In this document: piece after piece, positions 22,621 through 36,847 of the stretch
How positions within the stretch are numbered: position 1 is the first letter of the stretch
Layout: every line of letters starts with the position of its first letter
Source of the DNA: Amoebophrya sp. A120
Taxonomy: Eukaryota > Sar > Dinophyceae > Syndiniales > Amoebophryaceae
Reading direction: 5' to 3'
Assembly: GCA_905178155.1 (NCBI GenBank)
Contig: CAJINV010000007.1
Location: 4,490,258 to 4,554,257, forward strand
Length of the DNA stretch: 64,000 bases
The notes under the pieces: model-generated
What the model saw: only the letters and a program-made list of their open reading frames with translations
What the model was told of the DNA's origin: nothing
Databases searched by the model: none
Made by a program: the position numbers and the translations under genes

Positions 22621-23478
22621 TCATGATGATGTGAAAAACTCACACTTAGTACCATAGACTTGATAATTCGGCACGCCCCTGACTTCTTCTACCCTGCCTC
22701 CTCCAGTGTCAAATTGGGAAACTCTGGGCAGGGCGTCCCTTCCCCCAATGTCACGCCAAACCTGCGCGACCGATTGCCGCGAAAAGGGCACCAGGTCTGG
22801 ACTTACATCTTCGTTGCCATTTTTCTGCGTTGGGTCACGCAGGAGCTTCGAGCCACGCACGCGCAACTCTGCCGTCGACGAGTGCTCGTCTTGTGCTCGC
22901 TTGGCCCGTTCTGCGTTCGCACATTCCCCTTTCTTGTATTTCTCCGAATCCCGGGTGTGCGCGCAATAAAACGCAACTAACACAACTCGTCCACTGAGGA
23001 CAACGTCACTGTGGAGCTCGACGGCCTCCTTGCCTTCCACCAGAATGCCGTGAATCCGCTTGTGCGAAGGAGTTTGTTCGCCCTGCTTGGCGGGCTTCAT
23101 CGGTTTGCCAACGAACTGGTCGTCCTCGGGTTTCTCGTGTTCGGAAACAAGGTGTAGCGTGACCTCCAGCGCGCATACAAATGAAAACGCAAGCCGCGAA
23201 ACAAAACACGGGGAAAGCAACGCGGTCAAGGGGCTCACTGTCGTGTCTTTGGGCCCTGCTGCCAGAGCATAATTGTCATCTACTTGCAGGCCTACAAAAG
23301 TAGAACTCCACCTGGAGGGAGGGCTGCTGGGGAAGAGGCAAGAACATAAACAGTGGCGTGATGGCGCAAAAGCCGTGCCGCCAAAAACCAAAAAATAGCG
23401 ATCTCTACATGGATAGATAAAAAGTGGACGGCCAGTTGCTCCACCCACCGTCCCACGTTGTGCAAGCAGTTTGGCCAA
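22621..23478 (-). CDS. C-terminal segment of paralogue B, or a detached fragment
   Basis: The ORF's last 110 codons match the end of paralogue A: SGRVVLVAFYCAHTRDSEKY against AGTVVLVAFFCPHLRTSEKF, then GSKLLRDP against GSKLLRNR, then DLVPFSRQS against DLVAVSRQT. The upstream part (SPCFVSRLAFSFVCALEVTL) is hydrophobic and could be a signal or membrane segment. It lies 600 bp beyond the stop of paralogue B's last clear exon. It may be joined to B by an intron I could not place, or be a relic left by tandem duplication. Homology to A is clear; the gene structure is not. Confidence 0.45.
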   Translation of the reverse strand: MAKLLAQRGTVGGATGRPLFIYPCRDRYFLVFGGTAFAPSRHCLCSCLFPSSPPSRWSSTFVGLQVDDNYALAAGPKDTTVSPLTALLSPCFVSRLAFSFVCALEVTLHLVSEHEKPEDDQFVGKPMKPAKQGEQTPSHKRIHGILVEGKEAVELHSDVVLSGRVVLVAFYCAHTRDSEKYKKGECANAERAKRAQDEHSSTAELRVRGSKLLRDPTQKNGNEDVSPDLVPFSRQSVAQVWRDIGGRDALPRVSQFDTGGGRVEEVRGVPNYQVYGTKCEFFTSS

Positions 23479-24077
23479 ACAAAGTCAAACTCGCTGCACG
23501 CGGCGCACCGGGGACGGGCGGGCGCACACGGACACGGGCAGGCAATTCAAAAAGAATGGGTGTGCGCACTTCATCTTGGCGACACCCCCAAAGACTGATC
23601 GCAAGTTTGCTGGCACAGTTTATCTATGCAAGTCACAATACACACTTCTCGTTCCAACAGGGCGGGCAAGGGGGGGGCGACCGATCCAAGTACGGAGACA
23701 AACACGTCGGCTCGGCCGGTAAGAATTAGAATTAAATACAGGCTTTCATGTCCTCCCAGCGAAGCCGGGGCTTGCTCCTGCGCCACGAAGAATTATGATC
23801 TAACCAGGAGGACAGCTACCTCAGCTGCCAGAAAGCTCGAGTACGCCAACAAGAAAACAGCACTAGACTAAGCACACACAAAAACAAAACGGCGCAGCAA
23901 ATGCGCCAGCCACTGCCAGCCTCGTGTCGTGTGGGATAAATATACAAGCAGCCCTTCTGCATCTGCATAACTGAAACTTTCTGTCGCCCCAAGACTTGCT
24001 GCGCGCCCACGCCGGCGGAGCGGGAGACGCGAAGCGTTAACTTTTCCCCGTCGTGGCGCGGCCGCGCAATCTGAATG

Positions 24078-27031
24078 CTATCCTCGTTCCCGAGCTACCT
24101 TGGACGCAACGTGTCGCCGGATAGCGGCAGGATCGTTTCCGGGGACAGTTTCAACGTTTAACCGGTAAACGACAATAGCTCGGTCCCCAATTGGCGTGAT
24201 TTCCCGAAGCTTCTTGCGAACACTGTTGGCCTTCTGTTGCACCTCGGCATTGTAACCGTACGGAGTGTCACGCGTATCACTCTTATAGTGCATGTAGGTC
24301 CAGGACGAGGTTTTTGGCTGGCCCAAAAATTCTTTTGCCTCCGGATCGAGTAATCCTGTATCCTGTTCACAAGCGGCATAGGCGAAGCTCGAGACCCCTC
24401 CGACGAACAATCTTCCGCGCAAATCAGCACACGAATAAGAATATGACGCACAGGCCTTGAGAGCCATTTCTGCATTGGACTTCGTGCCGTGGGTGCCGCA
24501 CTTGGGCGATTCCGTAGGAGGTCCTCTTTCAGGGCCGCTGAGCGGCACTGTCTGCAAGTCCGATACTTTGTAGGAGCCGATGTTTACAGCTGTGTTGCGG
24601 CTCGGTTTCCACCATGTGGAAAAATCCTGTCCCTCGCTTCGCGCAGGGATAAGCGGACGGTCCTTTGCCCACTCCCCCTTCTTCTCGTCTGTGTCTCGAA
24701 CCGGCTCGCATTCGTCATCTTGCGTCGGCGTTATCAGCTGCGGCCAATCCACCTTCTGATCTTGGTCAAAACAGTTTCCAGCAAAATTACCGTCCTTCGA
24801 GAAGGCATATGGCGACTCTTTGTAGATGTGGTGCGGCGCGGGGTCGCCAGATAGCCTCCTACAGAAAAGCTCACCCATAGACACCACAGTCGCAATTGTA
24901 GATATCTGATGCCTTATGCCTTTCCTTCCATGAAGAAGGCGGCTCTACCTCCTAATAGTTTGAAGACAAGATATCACTTTTTTCATTCTTTCTTCGTGAA
25001 GAAATTGAAATACCAAAGCCCACTTCACGTCGATGCTTCCAGGGTAGGATTTAGTTTCAGGACCATTCGCTGGAATACAATAAGCGCATATTGCTACACA
25101 GGGTTTGGACTCTTCGCTATCATTTGAGTGAGAGTCCAAAGAAATCCGAAGAACTGCAATGGGTTGCTATTATACATCTTTGAAACCAGTGGTCCTGTGG
25201 GTGTACTTTTCTTTCCGATAAACAGTCCGAATGCCAAAAACGAGTTGTCTTGGTTCTGCACCATACTTCCTGCGGATTGCCCAGCAAGAAGTATGCTCTT
25301 CTCTCGCCAACCTTGGAGGATCGATGCGAAATAGTTTTGCATCAGGTCGCTGTCGTGTGCCTCTGCCATGAGGTCGAAGACATTTCCGCCGCCGATGTAG
25401 TACATCATTTTCATGCGGTGCTGCCCCAATACTTGGTTAGCATTGGGTCCGAAAAACGACATCGCGGTGTTCGTTTGCCACTCTGGAGCGATGTATCCCA
25501 GCGCTGGGTCAAACGGAACCCGCACACGAAGACCGTGGCGGGCAAGGTCAACGTAATACACAGCCTGATTGACCAAGCTTTCAAGTTCCGCGCCCCCGAG
25601 TAGCAGCGAGTCCGTGAACTGGCGAAGCGAGTTGGCGACATGGGTCCTGAAAGCTGGCGTCATCACGCAATCGGCAAAAGCGTGTGGACCATGACTCTGT
25701 TTCCCCTTACAGTCGGGGGCTTCCGGGTGGCGCAACATGCTCAGTTTGGCGTCGGCGTTCATGACGAAGGCGAATTTTAGACCGTTATTCAGGTCTGTGC
25801 CGATGAATTCCCGGAACAGGTTCACAAAAGCGAGCTGCAACCCGCCGTTGTCAATGAGCGTGGACAGGAAGAACCCGTACCCATAGTTCGCGTTCTCTCC
25901 GGCCTGGACCGGATGCTGCCCGTTCGCGGTCGACACATCAAGCGCAAGCATGCACATCGCGTACAACCGCTCCCGCTTCTGGTTTGCATTTGGATAGGCC
26001 AGCTCCGCTCGGTTGCGCGCAGTTTTGCAACCCGGCGCGAGAAGCTCCAGTGGGACCGCCGATCCGACACTTCGTTCCCCAGAACTGTCCTCTGCAAAGA
26101 CAGGCATTTCCAGAGCGGGTGCGATTCGCCTCTGGTAATCCTGGTGCTTGCTTGGTTCTTCAGGGACACAGATCACGGATAATGCGAAAAGTGACGACAT
26201 TGTATCCTTGGTGCTGCCACTGGGAGTCACTTCCCAGTGCGGCCGCTCAATCTTCTTGTCCGGGCACATGAACTGCACATGCTCAAAAGCGGTTCCCGGT
26301 CCTCCTGAGTACGATTCTTGCATTTTCGTGGGGTCTACGCCTGCCGGACCCGGAGCGCTTGCTGCATACAGAAAACAAGTCCTCCGATTACTGAGCTCTC
26401 CCACCTCGGGTATCGTCCCTCCTGCCGCACCATTCGGCCGCACGGCTATAAAATTTCCAACTTCAAAATTCTTTTTCTCGAAGAGTTGTTCGTGTTTGGC
26501 AGGAAGGACCGGCGCGCAGTAGTCTTCCGGCCCGGGGCTGATGCACTCCCACTCCACTGCCGAGTTCGAGGCGCCGCACACTTTGCAGCCTGCCACCCTG
26601 CACGCCTTTTTTGCGATCAGAGTCTGCATCTCGTCGAAGTCGCTCGCTATTGCCATCCCTCTACGGTGGAGGTATTGCCATCCCTCTACTTTGTGTTTCT
26701 TCCACTTTCTGAGCAACTCGTCGTACTTCTGGGAAAACTTGTCCGCGTCGCAAGCGTCATCCGCCCGCGTGACCTGTTTGAAGTGGTCCCTGACGATGTC
26801 TTTCCCCGACCTGGCTTGTTGTGGTTCCAGTTCCACAGCCCCCTGCTGCGCGGACAGCTTCACTCCCACTTGGAGGTGAGAGGAACGAACAGACTCCTCC
26901 TCATCCGTGCGCTCCTCCTCGTCGTCGTCAAGAGGGTCTTCCATCGGCGCCGCCGCTTTTGCCTCACTCCTGGCGTTTTCAGCACTTCTCTGACTCAGAC
27001 TCACGTCCTCCAGCGGCACCGGTCCATTGAG
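24078..27031 (-). CDS. Peptidase-S51-like paralogue B
   Basis: Two exons, 25223-27031 and 24078-24851, join in frame (about 860 codons). The first begins after a TATTAG acceptor, with no ATG until 26944 (MEDPLDDDEEERTDEEESV), so the true start is unresolved. B shares with A the DDACDA segment, the Cys-rich block (KKACRVAGCKVCG, SPGPEDYCAPVL), LALDVSTAN, YGYGFFLSTLIDNGGLQLAF, YYIGGGNVFDLMAE and AGQSAGSMVQNQDNSFLAFG. After the intron it continues SGDPAPHHIYKESPYAFSKD. It lacks A's N-terminal domain. A is continuous where B has the 371-nt intron. A GGGN...SAG pair suggests the S51 fold as in A; catalytic activity is not shown. Confidence 0.65.
24852..25222 (-). other. Paralogue-B-specific intron, degenerate introner candidate
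   Basis: This 371-nt insertion interrupts B between F-G-L and S-G-D-P, where A reads straight through. Its ends are weakly inverted (GGAAAGAAAAGTACACCCA near one end, complement of CAGAAAAGCTCACCCA near the other). No GT-AG pair restores the frame. The exact junction is uncertain, and this could be a decayed introner. Confidence 0.6.
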
Positions 27032-27035
27032 CTAA

Positions 27036-27053
27036 TATGCAGTGCAAAAATGT
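27036..27053 (-). repeat. Solo family-1 introner terminus
   Basis: TATGCAGTGCAAAAATGT matches the outer end of the family-1 introners (compare 63310 and 45786). No partner end is found within several hundred bases upstream on the minus strand. It directly precedes the first open exon of paralogue B, so it looks like a remnant whose other half was lost and whose edge now neighbours a splice acceptor. Confidence 0.5.
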
Positions 27054-27213
27054 ACTAATCGTACATAAATATCGGTATTTGATGAAGATAAAAGTCACAA
27101 CATCTGAAATTATGAAGAGAGATACAAGTTACAAACTCGAACTTTAAAGCGTATGCATGTCGCCGTGTGCCTATCAACTTGCTTAGTGCTATGACTTGAA
27201 CGGAAAAAAAAAA

Positions 27214-28426
27214 TCACATAGAAGTTGTAGTACGGTCGAGGACTGGCATGATCATGAACATGATGCAAGATTGCAGCTCATACGGGATGATGACGAATAT
27301 TACGTCGTGGTCGTACGTTTTTTGCACAGCGTAGTTCTTCCTTCGTCTGCTCCTGTTGTGTGCTTCCACGTAAATTTCCGCGACGTGCTGCTTGTTTTCT
27401 GCTCCTTCCGGCACCACCTTCCGACCGAGCTTCGTGGTCCCTGTATGGAATTGGAAAACTGCGCCCATGGATCTCTGCATTGCAGACAAGCACAACTCCA
27501 GACACCTAACTTTGTTTGCTGTGCGGTCTCGAAAAATTTAGTACAGAAAACCCCCGGGCTGATGTCCATTTACGTTCTTACAGGGGTCTTCTTTTTATGG
27601 ACAACACAAGACACGCAAAAACCATATTAGAATGGGTAAATTTTATTCCGTGGCACTGGTTCATAGAGACAGTGACATCAGAAGCGGAATCGTATACAAC
27701 CAATGCCAATGCAAATTCTGGAAGGCCTACTACAATACTGCACGCGTCAGTTTTGTTGTTGCATACATCGTCCTCCGTGATGCTGGGACGGTCGCCCCGA
27801 TTGTTCCAAAAAGCCAGGGCGAGCGGCGACGCAATGACAAAAACGCAGAACGATGCCCACCACACCCGCTGGTGCCCTTTGAACGATAAGCCCGACAGAG
27901 AAAATCGCGTCACGCACGTTGCCAGTAGGCTCATGCTCGGAGGTTTGTTGTTATCGACAACCGGCGTGGGATGGCGCTCATTCGTAACTTGCTGGTGCGT
28001 GGTCACTTTTGACGCCATCGTGTTTTTGATTTTGCTTCTTGTTTTTCCTTTCCCAATCGTCATCGCTCTCATCTTGGTCTTACCAGTGATAATCTTCGCC
28101 CACAGCAGAGGGCCCAGGTGGCCCAGGATTGTGGTCAGCAGCGGCACATAAAAATCGCGAAACAGCGGTGGTCCTCCCCCCTTCTTGTAGGTGATAAGCT
28201 TGGTCCAAAATTCGCTCCACTTGTGCTGTGCCAGCGCACGCGCCTTCGCAGCAGCACCGAGTGTGGCCCTCAAGTAAAGGCGAAAGATGCTTTTCCTTCG
28301 TTTTGCCGCCGCGGCACTGGATTTTTTAATCTTGGCCGCAATTTCTTCCTTCCTGTTAAAGATGCTCTTTGCGGGAGCGCGAGCAAAGACCACTTCATCG
28401 ACGCGGGGGCGCAAAGCAGATCTCAT
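27214..28426 (-). CDS. Small basic membrane protein, unknown
   Basis: The ATG is at 28426. Two exons (27582-28426 and 27214-27505) join through a 76-nt canonical intron (donor GTAAGAAC, acceptor AAGTTAG), giving 378 aa. The N-terminal third is Lys/Arg/Ala-rich. Hydrophobic stretches follow: VWWASFCVFVIASPLALAFW, a shorter MVFACLVLSI, and at the C-terminus VIFVIIPYELQSCIMFMIMP. The protein is likely membrane-bound with two to three spans. The family is not recognised. It lies upstream of and co-directional with the S51-like tandem family. Confidence 0.6.
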
Positions 28427-30540
28427 TGTGCTGCCGGTAGGTCTCAGGAGTACCAGCCTCTCAGGAGTGCCAGCCCTGCAACAAAAGGAGACGTGTGGAA
28501 GATTTGCAACGGGTCAAATTCTGCCTGGCCTGTCGGCGTGAACGGGCCCGAGCCAGCCCTTTATGCTGCGGGTCGCTCCGTGCGGCGCGCCGTGCCTGCA
28601 ATCGTCGTGCAGCGGGACCTGCAAAAAAAATACTGATGCTTGCGTTTGATTCTAATTTTATTCCGGTCTTTTTTTTTAGACACGATCTTTTCTTTTACGA
28701 TTCTCGATTCGTTCTCGGTTTTCTTCTTCTACCATATGGCGCGTCAACACCACGCTCATCGATATAACGTTTCTTTCGTCGAGAGAGCTGCGGCAGGGCT
28801 ACTGCTTTACGTTCACGGCTCTACTGACGCAGAAAAACCAAAAATCCTGATAGTAAACGATTGTAAAAAGTACAAGGAATGAGTGAGAAAAGAAATTAAT
28901 TTATTGAAACACGTATTTAAGAATAGGCGATTAGAGAATACTTATCAGCAGCAGGGAAAAAATAAAGTCACTCCTGCGGGTCGTCATAAAGCAACATCCA
29001 AGAACGATTGCACATTGCTTTGCAGTTCTTCTGCAACTGCCGTACGTATCGGCGTGGGCGTCGGAGATGCAATCCGGGCATAAACTTAATCGGTGCTTAA
29101 ACGTATGAGACTGACCAACAATGTCCGTCTCTTTCCTATCTTACAAAAGATCAGACGTGGTCGGAACCGAGCCGCAAGGAAAAAGTTCAAGTTGCACGAC
29201 AGACATGTAAACATAACGACAGCGCAGGACTCGACTGCGACAAGCTGAACTAATTGTAGGTGGACGAAGACGCGGTGTGTGGGCAACAACTACCGATAAT
29301 GAATTTTCGCTTATGATGGAAACCAAGAGCAACCGAGACCATTTTTCTTTTTTTGAATGTTTTCACTACTACCTAGTCTGCAGTAATGTTCCCTTGAGCC
29401 AAAATGGCTACGGATAACCAGTAGAAGACCGAGAAGAAACGCTTACATGAGTGACTAACGTACAGGAATTACCGAATCACCACTTCGTTGCAGAAAATCA
29501 CCGACTCCAACCTTGAAACAAAACCGCTTTAGGCGTCCGTGGGCTCATTTTATAGCCTCACATTTTAAGCCACGCAAATTTCAGTCCGCGGACTTGCAAT
29601 TATATCATTCCTTCAGCGATAAACGTACCAGGCACTTTACAAAGTCGTTGCTACAAAACCATCTGTAGAAATATAGCATTTGCAAAGAAGCCCCACATCC
29701 GTCTTCTCTCTGGCCATCAATACGACGCGCAGCTCTCGCTAGAAAAGGAGAAGAGGGCGAACTTGGGAAAGCCAGTAATGCTGCAGAGGTACTGGTGCAA
29801 GACGGATTGTTTCGCGATAGAAGATTTTAGTATGAGTATAGTTTCAGACTGCAGCTCCTCATCATGATTTTGAGACGCGCCTTGCGATAAGAATTACCGG
29901 AGGACACATACAATTTAACACGGACGAGGGACTAGTTTTAAAGCTGCGTCGAACTTTTGGATTTACTTCAACAAAAAGTGCAAATCGGAATCGAGTAGGC
30001 AAGTCTCGGCAGAAGTAGTAAGTAACTTGTGTGGTGCAAGATCCTAGCATGACAGGTTCACAGATTTGCAGAGACTGGCGAATTACGCCAGAAAAGCAGA
30101 ACTGCGCTGTCATTTCAGACCTGCAGTACAACAACCTTCTAGTGCAGGAAAAGCGTCAAGTACAGAGACAAACCTACTGATTTTGCAACTTGCGGTAGAT
30201 GACACACGACACCGTAGCGATTTGATTACGGGTGAGACGACCACGTTCATTCTAGCTGATAGCAGTAAAGAAGACAAACGATACTTGTACTAGCTCATTT
30301 TAGTCCATATTTGTAGCCTAGTGAAGATACAACACTTTATTTTCTGTTGGAAAACGAAGAAATTAGGAATTCGTAGTTTCGTTTGTGGCTTTTTTTTCAC
30401 AAGGGAAAATTCCATGGGTAGAATCACTACGGTGTGTGGTGGTGGAAAAGGCAAGGAAAAGTTTGTCTTTACTAAATTTCCGTGAGCACGACGTTTTCAT
30501 GTCCCGTAAAAGTGAGTATCATTCCAGAACCTCTATTAAT
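28427..30540. other. Intergenic with a spliced-leader match
   Basis: No convincing coding frame. The only notable feature is the spliced-leader sequence at 29393-29414. Short repeats (AGGAGT[A/G]CCAGCC) lie near 28446-28475. Confidence 0.6.
29393..29414 (-). other. Dinoflagellate spliced-leader sequence (relic or SL locus)
   Basis: The minus strand reads T then CCGTAGCCATTTTGGCTCAA then G. This is an exact 22-nt match to the conserved dinoflagellate spliced leader (DCCGUAGCC...CUCAAG, with D=T). It is followed by GGAAC rather than the GT splice donor an SL RNA gene needs. The simpler reading is a relic from a trans-spliced mRNA that was reverse-transcribed and reinserted. No clear retrogene body follows. 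Confidence 0.85.
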
Positions 30541-33148
<2,608 letters not shown>

Positions 33149-35941
33149 TTAAATCCTCTCCAGGGTTCCGCAGCCCAGGAGGTCGAAGCAGGATTTCATC
33201 GTTCTGCGCGTCAGTTCAATCAGCAACAGCCTGCTGTCCTGCTCCTCGTGGCCGACCACCTTGCACTTCATGTAGAACGCCGTGTAGAGGTTCACGACCT
33301 TGTACAAAAACTCGCACAAGTTGTGGACGGCGAGCGAGTGGAGGACTGATTCCAGCACATCCGGAAATTTCAAAATCTCCAGCAGCAGATTCCTCTCCTC
33401 CGGCTCGGTGATGTTCAATTTTGATAGCGGAATCTTTGCCGTCATCTCTTCCGGCGATTTGAATCCGGCTTTCCTCTGGATGCTGCAAATACGCGCGTAG
33501 GCGTACAGAAGATAGCTGTGATGGTGATGGATTTCATTGCCAAGTGTCATAGGTTAAAGCAAAAATGATGACTGTTCCTGCGTGCAGCCGGCGTCGAATC
33601 TCGTGTGTCCTCGTGCATCGATGCATCTAAACAAAAAGAACCTAGTCGAAATGGCAATCATCATACATGGCAATCAAAGTCACGGTCTTACACTGCGGTG
33701 TCTCCCCTAGGATCCAGCATGCGATCGAAGCTGAAGATGTAGTTGGAGGTTCGGTTTTGCTTCAAATCGAAGTACTTCACCGCCGCATACCTGTGGGTTT
33801 TTGATTTAAAAAAGAAACTTTTTGTCTCAAAGCAGTGTCGACGAAGAGAGTAGTCACCCGCCCGGTTTGTCCAAAGATAGCGTTGAAACAATGTAGAAGG
33901 AATGCACTGAGATTGAGAAAGATGCATAGAAAAGATGATGAAGAAGATCTATGCAGGTGGAAGAAAGCTCGAAAGCGGCCCTAGTGGTAAATATAGTACC
34001 CGATAATCTCCGCTGCCGCGTCAACATCGTATTCCATCGCCTCACCGTTCTTCTTCGCCTCCTCCTGACGCTTTTCTAACTCGACCTTTGCCCTGCTAAC
34101 CGCCTCGTCGAGCAGCATCTCGAGTTTGACAGTGTCGCCAGATCGGGTCTTGAACTTCTTACCTGATGATTTAGGAACATGAAAGCGTTCAAGTAGAGAA
34201 CCGATCTTCAAAATCAACAATCTGTATCGAGCAAAATCGCCAAGACGTCCATCTGGACGCATGATGCAGCGCACTGCGTGCCGTCCTCACTACTTACACC
34301 GTGCCACAAGTAGCATCTTCAAGAGCACAATAAAGAACACAACCAGCAAATTCAGTATAGATACCGTCCTCTCCCTGCACAACCCCGAACCCCATGTGGT
34401 CCAGCCTGCTGACGCCGGGCCTGTGCCAGCCCGCCTGCTTTGCCGCATCGAAAACCGACCAGAAGTGGTTCTCCTGGCCGGTGTCCGTGATGTAGATCAC
34501 CCAATCCGCGCGGTGCACGATCAATCGGTGGTAGATGCACGCTAAATCCGTTGATCCGTAGCAGAATCCGCCGTCTGACTTCTGGACCATGAGCGGTACG
34601 TCGGGGTTGACGTCTGGGACAGTGATCACCTTTGCTCCCTGCGAGGGGACGACAATGTTGCGGTGCTCCAGCTCTTTGATGACGGTGGGAATCATCGGAT
34701 TGTAGTAGGACCTGAAGAGATGAAGGGACTAGGACTTTGATTTCGATAGTATTTCAAATAGTACAAAAATTATCTTCGGCCGAGAGAGCAGACGGTGGCT
34801 CGAGTCGCGTCTTGTCGTGCGACACGTTCATTGACGATCATTCCAGACGCTGTTGCTATACCATTTAAGGGTAAGAGAGAACTCCTGACGCAGGAAATAA
34901 ACACAAAAAAATTACTCTCCCCTTTCCGTCACGTTAATTTCGAGCCGGTCGTACACCCTTTGGTAGCTTTTCCGGGAAATTTCGCAAATGACCTTCCAGG
35001 CCTCGGTGTGAAATTTCGCCCCGGCCTGCAGTTCCACGACGGAGAGTTGACTGCGTTTCTTGAAGTCTGCGTCATCGTCGAATCGCTTCTTGCTTGCCTT
35101 GTAAAAAGACTGCAGATCGGAGATGTCTGGCATGTTTTCCAAAAAATCCGGATACGTCTCCCTCATGTACTCAATCAGCATGCCGAACTGCGTTCCCCAA
35201 TCGCCCACGTGGTTTAACCTCGTCACGTCGTGCCCGCAGAACTCCAGCACGCGGCACATTGCCTCGCCGATAATGGTCGACCGCAAGTGCCCCACATGCA
35301 TCTCCTTGGCAATATTTGGGCTGGAGAAGTCCACAACCACTCGTTTTGAGTAATCCGTCTCGTACTGCTGCTTCTGGGAGGAAGCGCTCGTAGACTGTGA
35401 CAGGAGCCCGAGACCCTGAAGATAGTCAGCCAAGAATTTTGATTTTCAATCCAAAGCCAAAGGCATGCACCAGTTCACTTGACTTACATCAAGTTGCTCG
35501 CTTTTTCAAATTGAATCTCTAGTACCTGATGCATAAGTCCTTGCAATGGCACAAACGAATCTCTTTCAACATCAATCCTGGTACCTTTTCATTGATCCAC
35601 CCGAGGTCGATCCGGACTGAAATGAACCCCGCCGGCGCAACACTTATTTCCTTGAACATTTTATTCTTAAATTCGTCCGCAAGCGAGTCCTTTATTCTGT
35701 TTCCGATGTCTCCCGCGGTTTTCATTTCCTGGCCTAGAACTTCCGTGTCTCCCCGGTATTGGGAGAACAGATCCATGGCATTGTTGCACTGGTAGTCGCC
35801 GAATCTGGGCTGGGCGACGACTATTTTCGCTTCCTGCAACGGGACCTTTGGGAAGGCTTTGTGGATGGCGTCGGAAAACGCTTTCCGGATCGTCTGTTGC
35901 AGCGAAACGATTTTGCCCGCTGCCTCCATTTTTCTCGCCAT
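33149..35941 (-). CDS. RARS: Arginyl-tRNA synthetase (class I)
   Basis: Six exons, 35585-35941, 34916-35415, 34365-34711, 34000-34162, 33692-33790 and 33149-33515, join through five GT-AG introns (169-209 nt) to 610 aa. The enzyme charges tRNA-Arg with arginine using ATP. Visible landmarks are the N-terminal additional domain with [30 protein letters not shown] (HVGH is the HIGH motif), [34 protein letters not shown], the KMSKS-equivalent loop [11 protein letters not shown] typical of eukaryotic ArgRS, the anticodon-binding helical region and the canonical C-terminal LERI. There is no targeting extension, so it is probably cytosolic. Exon 1/2 joining skips a poorly conserved linker and is the least certain junction. 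Confidence 0.95.
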
Positions 35942-36847
35942 GTGGGTTTTTTTCCAATGCGGGCAAAAATATTAAAATGCCTTGCCAAACAGGACAGAAT
36001 AGAGAGGTCGCGAGTATGAGTGTGCGAAGAGAAACTCAGACTTATTACGGTATTCAAAAATGAAATTTCAGAACATAGACCCTGAAAGATCATACAGCAA
36101 CAATCCATGATACTACGGCTCGAAAATTACAAACGCCAATAGCGCACAGATTTTTGATTTTGTACGAAAGGTTTCTACCAGATATCCAGTTTACAAAAAA
36201 ATTTCCAAATAATGTCGTCCTTCTATTTTGTCAAGTATTTCGTGCGATCGGTCGTGCGTCACGAGACTTCTTTAAACTCTAAAAGTACTACAAGCAGGCA
36301 GGATCATCCGGAATGTGATCGCGATCTGGATCTTGTTGCTGCGGTGTGTTTGTATACCAGTTCCGATCCCTGTTGAGAGCAGCTTTCTCTGCAGCTGTGT
36401 CTGTGTCATGCTTCTGAGTACAACGACGATCTCGATCATCACGCAGTACGATTACCATGTTGCCGTCAGTGTTTTCACATCAATCTAGTAGTAGATCGTA
36501 GTCTAGACGAGATCGCTGGAGGATCTTGTCGTCAGCAAGAACATTCAGCGGTACGCGAGAGTGCGAAAAGTAGTGATTCCAGTGGCTTTGCTAGAACATC
36601 AGCAGTAGATGTAGAATCAGCCTCGGGGACTCGCATTGCGTCAACTATAATGGAATGGATGTAGAACTATGACGGCGCCGGCCTGATTTCGACAACATGT
36701 TGTTATCCAATCGCCCAGCCGGAGCCAAATGCTAGCATTGCTGCACATCTAAAATGCTTGCGGAGCCAAAAAGGCATCTCAAACAACGAATGTCGATGTC
36801 TTTGTTTTCGGTGACACTTGCACTTGGAATTAGTACTCGCATTACCC
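35942..36847. other. Intergenic between ArgRS and the ammonium transporter
   Basis: No coding frame of note and no clear repeat. Confidence 0.6.

Noticed and set aside
26318-27058. 246-codon plus-strand ORF
   Set aside because: Antisense to paralogue B, whose protein is conserved with paralogue A; the plus frame is not conserved.
29393-29414. Functional spliced-leader RNA gene
   Set aside because: The leader is not followed by a GT donor and no Sm-site or stem arrangement is evident nearby; a relic is more likely. Kept as a feature, not as an ncRNA gene.
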